Of a DNA stretch of 64,000 bases, positions 41,413 to 49,751 are shown one piece after another. A program made the position numbers and the translations under genes. The notes beneath the pieces were generated by a model, which saw only the letters and a list, made by a program, of their open reading frames with translations, was not told the origin of the DNA and made no database searches. Where the stretch lies: positions 1 to 64,000 of the forward strand of contig CAYSBW010000004.1 of assembly GCA_964429485.1 (NCBI GenBank), written 5' to 3'. Origin of the DNA: JAPLKB01 sp964429485 (lineage in GTDB: Bacteria > Desulfobacterota > Syntrophorhabdia > Syntrophorhabdales > Syntrophorhabdaceae). Position 1 is the stretch's first letter, and each line of letters opens with the position of its first letter.

Positions 41413-43089
41413 ATTAATTTCGATAGATTCAGGGTAAAACTTATTATTCTTCTCGTTCTGATATCATCGGTGCCTCTTATTATTTTCGCTTCTGTAATAT
41501 ACCAGAGAGAGTCAAAATTAGCCAGGAAGAGCGTACTGTCTCATATTGAAACAATCGTTACACAAAACGAAATCATGATAAAGAGATTCCTCTCTGAGCG
41601 AATACATGACCTTAACTTGCTCGTTTCTTCAACAGGAAATATTAGTAAAAATGTTGAATCGCATTTGAAGCTCATGCAGAAGGAACGTAAAATCTATAAA
41701 AATATCTTTGTAGCTGATACAAAAGGGAATATGCTGTATCAAGCAGGCACATCCCAATTATCAGATAAAATGTCAGATCAGAATTGGTTTAAAACTGCCA
41801 AAAATGGAATTGGCTTTGTGGGTGATATAAATTTTGCCGGATCAGGAAATAAATATGACATTCTTATTGCTTTACCAATAATATCATCTACAGGAGATAC
41901 ATCTGCTGTGCTTGGAGCAACAATTAGTTTTCAGGGTATTGCTGATATAATGAAAGACACGGGAATAGGTGAAACAGGCGAAGTTTATCTTATGAACAGG
42001 GATGGCATTTTTCTTACTACAACCAGGATAGGAAAAGGCCAGGCCGGAGAGAGCCTTACCGTGGAAAAGTTCACAGGATATTTCCGGGCAGTAAGCCCTG
42101 GTGAGTATATTGACTACCGCGGGAAAAGGGTAGTAAGGGTATACAAAAATCTTTCAGATTTAGGTTGGTTTATTGTAGGAGAACAGGACTCTTCCGAAGT
42201 CTTTGGAAATATAGGGAAACTCCGTAAAATATTTATCGGTTTTGTTACCCTCCTGATAGCACTGATTGCACTTGTAGGATATGTAATATCAAATAGAATG
42301 GTACATTTACTGAAAATTGCCTATGAGCAGAATAAGGAGCTGGAACTACAGATAATACAAAAAGATAAGCTTGCATCCATGGGCCTTCTCACTGCAGGGA
42401 TTGCACATGAATTAAATACACCTCTTGCAAGCGCCTTACTTTATACACAGATGCTTAAAGAGGATGTAAAACACTCCCTTCCTTCTCACTTTAATAAATT
42501 GAGCTCAATAGAAGAAGAAATAAAAAGGGGAAGCAGAATTATCAGGAACCTTCTTGATTTCACCAGACAATCCCAAACAGATTCCCAAGTAACAGATGTT
42601 AATCAAATTTTAAATAACCTATTGACAATATCCGCAACGCTATGTTCTGACAGAGGAATAGAAATTAGGAAATCTCTAAAAGCAAACATTCCTCTTGTAA
42701 ATGGAAATTCAGCCATACTACATCAGGTCTTTATGAATATTTTTGCCAATGCTTTGGAGGCCATGGAAAAGGGAGGGGTTTTAAACATATCCACAAGATA
42801 CATAGGCGCTCTCCAGGAAGTTGCTGTAGAAATCCAGGATACTGGTCCGGGTATACCTGAAGAGCACCTGGATAATATATTTGATCCTTTTTTTACCACA
42901 AAAGCATCAACAGAAGGCACAGGATTGGGGCTTGCAATAAGCTATTCAATGATAAAAAAAATGGGTGGGAATATTAGAGTAACAAGCTGTTTCTACGAAA
43001 AAACAGATATTACCCGGTCGGCTTCAGGCACTACTTTCATTGTTGAACTTCCAGTAAAGGAAGAAATTAAAAAAACCTCCGGAGGATAA
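41413..43089 (+). CDS. Membrane sensor histidine kinase (Cache domain), probable AUU start
   Basis: An NtrB-like kinase, about 558 residues from the proposed start: one membrane helix, an extracytoplasmic dCache-type sensor (about 35-270; NIFVADTKGNMLYQ, GEVYLMNRDGIFLTTT), a second helix (about 288-310), then HisKA with HELNTPLASALLYTQ and an ATPase domain with DTGPGIPEEH and GTGLGLAISYSM. The only standard in-frame start, TTG at 41275, lies upstream of the predicted transcript start (41370). AAGGAG at 41401-41406 sits 6 bases before ATT 41413, so AUU initiation is proposed. It is 6 bases upstream of its regulator. Confidence 0.88.
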   Translation: MNFDRFRVKLIILLVLISSVPLIIFASVIYQRESKLARKSVLSHIETIVTQNEIMIKRFLSERIHDLNLLVSSTGNISKNVESHLKLMQKERKIYKNIFVADTKGNMLYQAGTSQLSDKMSDQNWFKTAKNGIGFVGDINFAGSGNKYDILIALPIISSTGDTSAVLGATISFQGIADIMKDTGIGETGEVYLMNRDGIFLTTTRIGKGQAGESLTVEKFTGYFRAVSPGEYIDYRGKRVVRVYKNLSDLGWFIVGEQDSSEVFGNIGKLRKIFIGFVTLLIALIALVGYVISNRMVHLLKIAYEQNKELELQIIQKDKLASMGLLTAGIAHELNTPLASALLYTQMLKEDVKHSLPSHFNKLSSIEEEIKRGSRIIRNLLDFTRQSQTDSQVTDVNQILNNLLTISATLCSDRGIEIRKSLKANIPLVNGNSAILHQVFMNIFANALEAMEKGGVLNISTRYIGALQEVAVEIQDTGPGIPEEHLDNIFDPFFTTKASTEGTGLGLAISYSMIKKMGGNIRVTSCFYEKTDITRSASGTTFIVELPVKEEIKKTSGG

Positions 43090-43095
43090 TTATCT

Positions 43096-44454
43096 ATGAA
43101 ACTGACACAGATACTTGTCTTAGAAGATGATAAGAAGATGAGAACAGCCCTCGTGGAGATTATGATAAAAGAAGGTTATTCCGTTGATACAGCAGAAACT
43201 GGAGAAGAAGCACTTGTAAAGACCGGTAGAGAAAAGTACGATCTATTAATTACAGATTTAAAGCTTCCAGGTATAAATGGAATGGATGTACTGAAAGCTA
43301 TTCACAAATCAAGGCCTGAAACAGCTATTATCATGATAACAGCCTATGCTACGGTTGACACTGCCGTGGAGGCCATGAGAGAAGGGGCAGAAGACTACAT
43401 CGCAAAACCTTTCAATCTCGATGAAATAAGGCTCGTCGTAAAAAAAGTATTGGAAAAAAAAGCTCTTCTTGACGACAACAAACTCTTAAGGAGTCAATTA
43501 AGGAAAAAATACAGCTACGATAATATTGTGGGCAACAGCGAATCCATGGTGGAAGTATATAAAACCATAGACAAGGTAAAGGATTCCAAAGCAACGGTTC
43601 TTATACTTGGAGAAACAGGCACAGGAAAGGAACTTGTCGCTAGGGCCATTCATTATAACAGCATACGTTCGGAAAAACCTTTCATACCTGTAAATTGCGC
43701 TGCACTGGCAGATTCTCTTCTTGAAAGCGAACTCTTCGGCTATGTCAAAGGAGCTTTTACAGGCGCTCTCAGGGATAAGCAAGGTGTTTTTGAGGTAGCT
43801 GATAAGGGAACTGTATTCCTTGATGAAATAGGTGATATAAGTTTACGCCTTCAACAGGTTTTGTTACGAATACTGGAAAACGGTGAGATTCAACCTGTAG
43901 GATCAACAAACAGAAAAAAAGTGGATGTCAGAATTATCGCAGCGACAAACAGAAACCTTGAAGAAATAATTAAAGCAGGTTCATTCAGAGAAGATCTTTA
44001 TTATCGCTTAAACGTAATAAATCTGATACTTCCCTCTCTTAGAGAAAGGAGGGAGGATATAGCAGCTCTGGTAAAACATTTTCTCCACAAGTACTGCAGG
44101 GACAACAATAAAACAATTACAAGCATATCCAACAAGGCTATGCATATGCTTGAACAATATGACTGGCCTGGAAATGTAAGAGAACTAGAAAATATAATCG
44201 AGCGCGCTACCCTGCTTGAAATAACAGAAGAGATTAAAGAAGAAAGTCTGCCTGAATATATACAGTATTTCAAAAATAACAAATCAATGTCTCATGCTGA
44301 TGAAGACATGGAGACATTGGAAGAGATGGGACGTACCTACATCATTAAAGTCCTTAAAAAAGTAAACGGGAACAAAGCAAAAGCTTCAGAAATTCTAGGC
44401 ATCAACAGAACTTCTCTTTGGAGGATGATACAGAGACTTAAAATCCAGGAATAA
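43096..44454 (+). CDS. NtrC-family sigma-54-dependent response regulator
   Basis: A 452-residue bacterial enhancer-binding protein. Receiver domain residues 5-118 with phospho-acceptor Asp in LLITDLKLPG; AAA+ domain about 142-375 with Walker A LGETGTGKELVARA, the sigma-54 contact loop GAFTGALRD and Walker B KGTVFLDEIGD; C-terminal Fis-type helix-turn-helix NGNKAKASEILGINRTSLWR. All key residues for activation are present. The cognate kinase is directly upstream. Two dyads 33 bp downstream of its stop are likely binding sites. Confidence 0.95.
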   Translation: MKLTQILVLEDDKKMRTALVEIMIKEGYSVDTAETGEEALVKTGREKYDLLITDLKLPGINGMDVLKAIHKSRPETAIIMITAYATVDTAVEAMREGAEDYIAKPFNLDEIRLVVKKVLEKKALLDDNKLLRSQLRKKYSYDNIVGNSESMVEVYKTIDKVKDSKATVLILGETGTGKELVARAIHYNSIRSEKPFIPVNCAALADSLLESELFGYVKGAFTGALRDKQGVFEVADKGTVFLDEIGDISLRLQQVLLRILENGEIQPVGSTNRKKVDVRIIAATNRNLEEIIKAGSFREDLYYRLNVINLILPSLRERREDIAALVKHFLHKYCRDNNKTITSISNKAMHMLEQYDWPGNVRELENIIERATLLEITEEIKEESLPEYIQYFKNNKSMSHADEDMETLEEMGRTYIIKVLKKVNGNKAKASEILGINRTSLWRMIQRLKIQE

Positions 44455-44486
44455 TCATAGTATTTCATAATTGAAAATATTTTTAT

Positions 44487-44521
44487 GTTGCATATAGCAA
44501 CTACACGTTGCATAATGCAAC
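44487..44521 (+). promoter_or_regulatory. Twin enhancer dyads GTTGC-N5-GCAAC
   Basis: Two 15-bp inverted repeats, GTTGCATATAGCAAC (44487-44501) and GTTGCATAATGCAAC (44507-44521), have centres 20 bp apart, about two helical turns. They lie roughly 114 and 134 bases upstream of the predicted start of the next sigma-54 promoter, the classic place for upstream activator sites of NtrC-type regulators. The adjacent regulator gene is the natural ligand. Confidence 0.75.
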
Positions 44522-44601
44522 ACCTTCTTTCTTAATTCATTCACCTTGTATCATTTATAAGAAAAAAACCTTGCATTTCAATAACATAACAATCTATTCC
44601 C

Positions 44602-44617
44602 CGGCACAATTATTGCT
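44602..44617 (+). promoter_or_regulatory. Sigma-54 (-24/-12) promoter of the downstream unknown-rnk pair
   Basis: CGGCAC-N5-TTGCT, with GG at 44603-44604 and GC at 44615-44616, 10 bases apart. The predicted start is near 44628, leaving almost no leader before the ATG at 44630, so the gene may start later or be leaderless. It is preceded by the twin dyads at 44487-44521. Confidence 0.75.
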
Positions 44618-44629
44618 GTATAAACATCT

Positions 44630-45142
44630 ATGGATAATAAGGAATTGAGAAGAAATAAAACAAATTCATATATGAAAAATGTCTTCACTGATAACATGAA
44701 AGACTTGTCCATACTTATGGATAAGCTTCAGGAACTAAAGGAAAGATGTATTCTCGATGAATCACAACAAAACCTGGCTGTCATTCTCGAATGCGGAAAG
44801 AACTGGAGGCTAATTGAGAGGATCCTTGAATATGCTACAGATATCCAAAATCCTGAAAATCAGTTAATAGAAGCAATATGCTCTGTTATTGTGGACGATA
44901 AAGCATACATTAACTCAAGAATACTTGCTGCTGAAGCTCTCCGTGTTTTAGGCCCGAGAAACATAGAACAAAGTCTGGAATACCCTGTCTTCAAAGGAAC
45001 TTCTATCCAGCAAACACTGAAAGAAATCCTTGAACGCCCCCAGGTACCTCTGTTCCGCAGCGTAGTTGCAAGGGCCCTTGAAGCTATAAATCAGTTTGAA
45101 TATCAATCGGTTGATAAATATTGTCAGATAACAACGGATTAA
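44630..45142 (+). CDS. Unknown helical protein, predicted sigma-54-controlled
   Basis: A 170-residue predicted all-helical protein whose second half (ICSVIVDDKAYINSRILAAE, and PLFRSVVARALEAINQFEY) has the look of HEAT-like repeats. No signal or membrane segment. I do not recognise a family. The sigma-54 start predicted at about 44628 means the ATG at 44630 would be nearly leaderless; ATG 44672 or 44696 are alternatives, none with a ribosome site. It is followed 24 bases later by rnk, so the pair is likely one transcript under the two-component system. Confidence 0.72.
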   Translation: MDNKELRRNKTNSYMKNVFTDNMKDLSILMDKLQELKERCILDESQQNLAVILECGKNWRLIERILEYATDIQNPENQLIEAICSVIVDDKAYINSRILAAEALRVLGPRNIEQSLEYPVFKGTSIQQTLKEILERPQVPLFRSVVARALEAINQFEYQSVDKYCQITTD

Positions 45143-45166
45143 ATACTATCTAAGGAGGACGGAAAA

Positions 45167-45586
45167 ATGACAGACAGAAAAATTTATATAACTGAATATG
45201 ACATGAGACGGTTGGAAGAGTCCTTTAATATTACCCCGTATCTAACAGGAAAAAACAGGCAATATTATGAAAGCCTCCAGGAAAAACTCGACTGCGCGGA
45301 AATAGTTGATCCTAAAGATATACCTGAAAATATCATCACTATGAATTCATTAATCCGTCTGAAAGACCTCGATTCCGGAGAAGAAAAAACCTATTGGCTT
45401 GTATTCCCTGATAAAACAGAAGCTTCTCAGCAGGCATTATTGTCAGTCTTAGCTCCCATAGGCACTGCTCTGCTCGGACATAAGGAAGGGGATATAATCG
45501 AATGGAATACTACTCGAGGAACCAGAAAATATTCTGTGACTGAAGTAGTTTACCAGCCCGAAAGGATAGGAAATTATGAATTATAG
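45167..45586 (+). CDS. rnk: Regulator of nucleoside diphosphate kinase (Rnk, GreA/B-like)
   Basis: A 139-residue Rnk homologue: a short coiled-coil head and a GreA/GreB C-terminal FKBP-like domain. Family marks are DIPENIITMNSLIRLKDL, SVLAPIGTALLGHKEGDIIE and the end YQPERIGNYEL. Rnk binds RNA polymerase near the secondary channel and competes with Gre factors, affecting NTP pools. AAGGAGG precedes the ATG. Placement under a predicted sigma-54 promoter is unusual and suggests response to a signal sensed by the upstream kinase. Confidence 0.9.
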   Translation: MTDRKIYITEYDMRRLEESFNITPYLTGKNRQYYESLQEKLDCAEIVDPKDIPENIITMNSLIRLKDLDSGEEKTYWLVFPDKTEASQQALLSVLAPIGTALLGHKEGDIIEWNTTRGTRKYSVTEVVYQPERIGNYEL

Positions 45587-45687
45587 GAATGAATAATCTT
45601 TTATACAAATATCCTTGATTGTGCTAATGTAAAATCCATTATAATAAATATTCTCTAATAATTTCAATGTAATTACGTTATTTGTTA

Positions 45688-46773
45688 TTAGCTGATATTG
45701 CACGCATTATCCAATATTTCCAAATTACGGTATTGTTCATACTTATCTATGTCCAAAGGATAGTCCCATGAACCGTTCTTGTGAATGATTCTCCCTCCAA
45801 AACCTGTTTTAAACCTGTACAAACCGTAAAAAGGATGGCAGGGGTCTTTTGTTGGTGACACAGCACCCATATCGTAAGTCAGACATCCTTTTTGTCGCAC
45901 AAGTTGTATGGCTGCCCACTGTAATGCATAGGATCCCATGAAATTCCTTTTGTTGTTCGAAGATGCACCAAAAAGGTATGTGCCTGTCCTACCTGATATT
46001 GCAATTATTGCTCCTGCAATTATTTCCTTGTCATGACCGGCAAGCAGAAAATGTATCTCCGTTGAGTCTCCTGCGTCAGCAAGAGCTGAAAATAATGCAA
46101 CAAAATGTTTATAGTCACAGATATAAATGCCATTTCGCCGGGCTGTCTGAGCATAAAGTTTATAAAAAACAGGAAGTAATTCAATGGAGGCCTGAAATAC
46201 TTTAACTCCTTTTTTTTCAGCCAGGCGAATGTTATATCTGGTCTTTGATTTCATGTCTGCAAGAATCTCCTCTTCTGCAGATGCAACCTTGAGGATAAGG
46301 CTATCCGCCGGTACAATATCAAGAGTTGCTTTTTTAAGCTTCCAGTCTTTTGTGCCAAAATTCATACGTAATTCTCTTAGTCTTGTATCAGGATGACCGG
46401 TCCAGTTTTTTTCCTTTCTGTTACAGTTGTCATTTTTCGCATAGGGAGACTCCCAGGGAAGGTCATATCTTATAAACACTGTTCCCTGATCAAGATATTT
46501 TATCATCTGTCTTGAAAGTTCCTCAAGAAAAAGACCTTGAAACTCAGAATCAGGACCATATTCAGGTCCCTGTGGGACATAGGCTATAGAATATTTTTGA
46601 CCAATGCTTTTTATAAGCACAAGAACATCCCCGTGAAATTCCTCAGTTAAAAAATCAAAGGCATGGGGTGTCCATCCTAATCTGTATTTTACATAACTCC
46701 AGAATGAAGTCTGGAAAAGTATATCAGTAGGTAGAAGTCTGTTTATTTCTTTTGGCTCTATTTTGATTTTCAC
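45688..46773 (-). CDS. FemAB/FemX-type aminoacyl or peptidoglycan-bridge transferase (GNAT fold)
   Basis: A 361-residue two-domain GNAT protein of the FemAB group. The first half includes FQTSFWSYVKYRLGW and YVPQGPEY, and the second the typical KSKTRYNIRLAEKKGVKVF and GSYALQWAAIQLVRQKG with YDMGAVSPTKDPCHPFYGLY. Such proteins add amino acids to lipid II or to other amine acceptors using aminoacyl-tRNA. The acceptor is unknown. It is divergent from the Tm-1-like gene with a 414-base spacer. Confidence 0.85.
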   Translation of the reverse strand: MKIKIEPKEINRLLPTDILFQTSFWSYVKYRLGWTPHAFDFLTEEFHGDVLVLIKSIGQKYSIAYVPQGPEYGPDSEFQGLFLEELSRQMIKYLDQGTVFIRYDLPWESPYAKNDNCNRKEKNWTGHPDTRLRELRMNFGTKDWKLKKATLDIVPADSLILKVASAEEEILADMKSKTRYNIRLAEKKGVKVFQASIELLPVFYKLYAQTARRNGIYICDYKHFVALFSALADAGDSTEIHFLLAGHDKEIIAGAIIAISGRTGTYLFGASSNNKRNFMGSYALQWAAIQLVRQKGCLTYDMGAVSPTKDPCHPFYGLYRFKTGFGGRIIHKNGSWDYPLDIDKYEQYRNLEILDNACNIS

Positions 46774-47187
46774 AGGTTTATCCCTCTTCTTAATATTAAT
46801 AATAATCCTGATTCATTCGGCATATCAGGATAGTTTGTAATTAATCCAGGTGCAAAATCTTATATTTGAATATTCAAATTATCTTACTCGGAAGATGTAA
46901 ACTATATCCTTTTCCATGCCGACAGATAATTAAGCAAATAACATGCCATAGATTAATAAAAACATTTCAAAGAATATGGTTTAATACTTTGTTTTATCCT
47001 TGAATTATAATCGAGTGTATAGGACAATTCAAAAATGGAGGAGATAATCCAATTTTTGTCATTTAACATAGGTTCAAGTATAAGATTCGGGATGTTAAAC
47101 AATCACATTATGTCAGAAAAAGGCGGCAGCATCAAAAGGTTGTTTTTTTCAGGTAATTTAAAAAATATTTAGTTAAAAGGAGTATAA
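46774..47187. other. Intergenic region, 414 bases, with dyads and a promoter
   Basis: Contains a perfect dyad ATCCTGAT-N11-ATCAGGAT (46805-46831) beside the FemAB-type gene start, a 14-bp palindrome TTTGAATATTCAAA (46865-46878), and a TATAAT at 47006-47011 that may serve the Tm-1-like gene. A small open frame at 47035-47172 is listed separately. Confidence 0.55.
47035..47172 (+). CDS. Possible small ORF, 45 residues (uncertain)
   Basis: ATG at 47035 opens an uninterrupted frame of 45 codons (starting MEEIIQFLSF) that ends 15 bases before the Tm-1-like gene. A TATAAT lies 24 bases upstream, but there is no ribosome site before the ATG; a GGAGGAG sits inside it, 12 bases before an in-frame TTG at 47056. 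It may be a leader peptide, a small protein, or chance. No family is recognised. Confidence 0.25.
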   Translation: MEEIIQFLSFNIGSSIRFGMLNNHIMSEKGGSIKRLFFSGNLKNI

Positions 47188-48420
47188 ATGAAAACAATAT
47201 GTCTTATAGGATCATTCGATACAAAGGCAACAGAATATGCCTTCCTTCGCAGTCAGATAATGAATAAAAATCACAAAGTCCTTTCAGTCAACACAGGAAT
47301 TATGGGAACAACAGATCTATTCCCTGTGGATATAGAAGCCAATACTGTAGCTGAGGCAGGTGGCGGGAAGCTGGAAGAACTTCGAGCAAACAAGGACCGC
47401 GGCGATGCCATTAAAACCATGTGCGCAGGAACGCCTGTAATTGTTAAATCTCTCTATTACAAAGGTATGTTTGACGGCATTATTGGAATGGGTGGCACAG
47501 GAGGAACTGCTGTTGTTACTGCAGCTATGCGCGAACTTCCTGTTGGAGTACCTAAAGTATGCATCTCAACAACAGCATCCGGCAATATCGGAGAATATGT
47601 GGGGACAAAAGATATTACAATGATCCCCTCAATTGTTGATGTTGCAGGTATCAACCGGATATCGCGCATCATCTTCTCCCGAGGAGCCGGCGCAATCTGT
47701 GGTATGGTGGAGGCTTGTATCCCTGATAATTCAACAGACAAGCCTGTAATAGCAGCTTCCATGTTCGGTAATACAACTCCCTGTGTCAATGCCTGTGCAA
47801 CAGAACTTTCTCTCAGGGGATATGAAGTTCTTATTTTTCATGCAACAGGAACAGGTGGAAGGACTATGGAAAATCTTGTAAAAGAAGGTCTCATTGACGC
47901 AGTCCTGGATATCACAACTACTGAGTGGGCAGATACTGTCTGTGGTGGAGTGTTTGACGCAGGGCCTGAACGACTTGATGCTCCAGGTCAAAAAGGAATT
48001 CCCCATCTTATTGCACCAGGATGTGTTGATATGGCAAATTTCGACAGCATGGATTCAGTTCCTGAAAAATACAGGAAGGCAAATCGTAATTTTTACAAAT
48101 GGACACCATCTGTCACTCTCATGCGCACTAATATAGAAGAAAACGAAAAAATGGGGAAAATATTCGCAGAAAAAGCAAATGCTGCCGGAGGTCCTGTAGC
48201 TTTTCTCATCCCTCTCAAGGGGGTTTCGATGCTTGATAGTGATAATCAGCCCTTCTGCGACCGTGAAGCAGACAGGGCAATGTTCGATGCCATTAAGGCA
48301 AACGTAAGAAAAGACATTGAGGTAATCGAAATGGATAATAATATTAATGATCCTGATTTTGCGTCAAGGGCAGTTGAGATAATGCTGGATTTGATTAAAG
48401 AAGCTCAAATTGGAAAATAA
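47188..48420 (+). CDS. Tm-1-like ATP-binding protein (UPF0261)
   Basis: A 410-residue protein of the UPF0261 group, named from the tomato Tm-1 resistance protein. The motifs are GSFDTKATEYAFLRSQI, VNTGIMG, GMGGTGGTAVVTAAMREL, and STTASGNIGEYVGTKD; the last two likely contact ATP. The C-terminal half carries FPLIPLKGVS-like glycine turns (FLIPLKGVSMLDSD). Bacterial members are often beside a TIM-barrel partner; none is present here. AAAAGGAG precedes the ATG. Function is unknown. Confidence 0.88.
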   Translation: MKTICLIGSFDTKATEYAFLRSQIMNKNHKVLSVNTGIMGTTDLFPVDIEANTVAEAGGGKLEELRANKDRGDAIKTMCAGTPVIVKSLYYKGMFDGIIGMGGTGGTAVVTAAMRELPVGVPKVCISTTASGNIGEYVGTKDITMIPSIVDVAGINRISRIIFSRGAGAICGMVEACIPDNSTDKPVIAASMFGNTTPCVNACATELSLRGYEVLIFHATGTGGRTMENLVKEGLIDAVLDITTTEWADTVCGGVFDAGPERLDAPGQKGIPHLIAPGCVDMANFDSMDSVPEKYRKANRNFYKWTPSVTLMRTNIEENEKMGKIFAEKANAAGGPVAFLIPLKGVSMLDSDNQPFCDREADRAMFDAIKANVRKDIEVIEMDNNINDPDFASRAVEIMLDLIKEAQIGK

Positions 48421-48501
48421 TATACATCCTTAAACAGCAAGTGGTATTTTAAATAATATTTTTCAAAGGCACTATACTTTTAGCTATCAGAGAGGCACTA
48501 C

Positions 48502-49446
48502 ATGGATAAAATAAAAATAGGCATAAGCTCCTGCCTTCTCGGGCATAAGGTACGTTATGATGGAGGACACAAACATAACCATTATATTACAGATACAGTT
48601 GGTCAGTTTTTTCAATGGGTTCCGGTATGTCCTGAAGTAGAGTGCGGTCTTTCTGTTCCGAGGGAAGCAATGCACCTCAAGGGAGATCCTGAATCGCCCC
48701 GTCTTGTAACAATAAAAACAGGTATTGAATACACGGAAAAAATGAAAAAATGGTCTGAGCAAAAACTGGATGAACTCTCTGAAAAAGAACTCTGCGGATT
48801 TATATTTAAAAGCCGATCACCAAGTTCAGGTATGCAAGGCATAAAAATTTACACTGAAAAAGGAATATCCTCAAAAAAAGGGGTGGGCATATTTGCCGCC
48901 TCTTTTATGAAAAGGTTTCCATTGTATCCGGTAGAGGATGATGGCAGGCTCAATGACAGCAAGATCAGGGAAAACTTCATTGAAAGAATATTTGTATTTA
49001 ACAGATGGCGTGAATTTATTAAGAGGGGTGGTTCTTATGGGGATTTGATTAATTTCCACACAGCTCACAAGCTTCTGATTCTCTCACACAGTCCGAAACA
49101 CTATACAATACTCGGCCGTATGATAGCCAACCGCAAAGAACATGCCGACAGAATTAACGATATTTACATCATGATTATTATGGAAAGTCTTCGCCTTATT
49201 GCAACAACGAAAAAAAACACCAATGTTTTACAGCATATTGCAGGCTATTTTAAAAAACAATTATCCTCTGATGAAAAACAGGAACTCTCTGAAATTATAG
49301 GACAATACCATAAAAATCTCATACCTCTAATAGTGCCTGTTTCACTTATAAACCATTACGTGCGCAAATACAATGAGCCCTATCTGAAAGGACAATATTA
49401 TTTAAATCCCCACCCCCTCGAACTGATGTTAAGAAATCACGTTTAA
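48502..49446 (+). CDS. DUF523 + DUF1722 fusion protein (YbgA-type)
   Basis: A 314-residue protein in two domains. The N-terminal DUF523 part (about 1-150) has ISSCLLGHKVRYDGGHKHN and VCPEVECGLSVPREAMHL, with clustered cysteines, and GFIFKSRSPSSG. The C-terminal DUF1722 part (about 190-305) has FHTAHKLLILSHSPKHY and LGRMIANRKEH. The fusion is known from YbgA-like proteins beside photolyase or other redox genes; role unknown. The cysteines could hold an iron-sulfur or metal site. Confidence 0.85.
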   Translation: MDKIKIGISSCLLGHKVRYDGGHKHNHYITDTVGQFFQWVPVCPEVECGLSVPREAMHLKGDPESPRLVTIKTGIEYTEKMKKWSEQKLDELSEKELCGFIFKSRSPSSGMQGIKIYTEKGISSKKGVGIFAASFMKRFPLYPVEDDGRLNDSKIRENFIERIFVFNRWREFIKRGGSYGDLINFHTAHKLLILSHSPKHYTILGRMIANRKEHADRINDIYIMIIMESLRLIATTKKNTNVLQHIAGYFKKQLSSDEKQELSEIIGQYHKNLIPLIVPVSLINHYVRKYNEPYLKGQYYLNPHPLELMLRNHV

Positions 49447-49751
49447 AGTTTTCATTGTCCTGATTCTACTATCTCATCTCTTCCAGACTCCAGAGTGTTT
49501 CTCCAAAAGAATGAAAGGTTCTATCAAACTGTAGTTCTATCCGTACCTGTCCATCCAGTCTGTGTGGCATACCCAACCTGATTGTTTCTTCATGTCTTTT
49601 CCATTCCGTTAATCTTAACCCAAGTTCATAGTCTCAAAAATAAAGTTCTGTAGAATAAGTTGGTTGTATGTAATAAATTTCTGTTCAGTCACTACAGATT
49701 TTAAAGGATGGTTTTTATGGTTTTGCCGGGATGATGTTCTTTGTGTTTTTT
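49447..49751. other. Non-coding stretch with possible gene relic
   Basis: No intact gene. On the minus strand a 54-codon open frame (49469-49633, reading LRLTEWKRHEETIRLGMPH) looks protein-like but has no start and follows a stop directly; it may be debris of the same decayed element as 49752-50127. Confidence 0.35.

Noticed and set aside
47070..47105. tRNA-like GGTTCAAGTATAAGATTC
   Set aside because: The T-arm-like string lacks a matching stem, acceptor and anticodon arms; no tRNA can be folded there.
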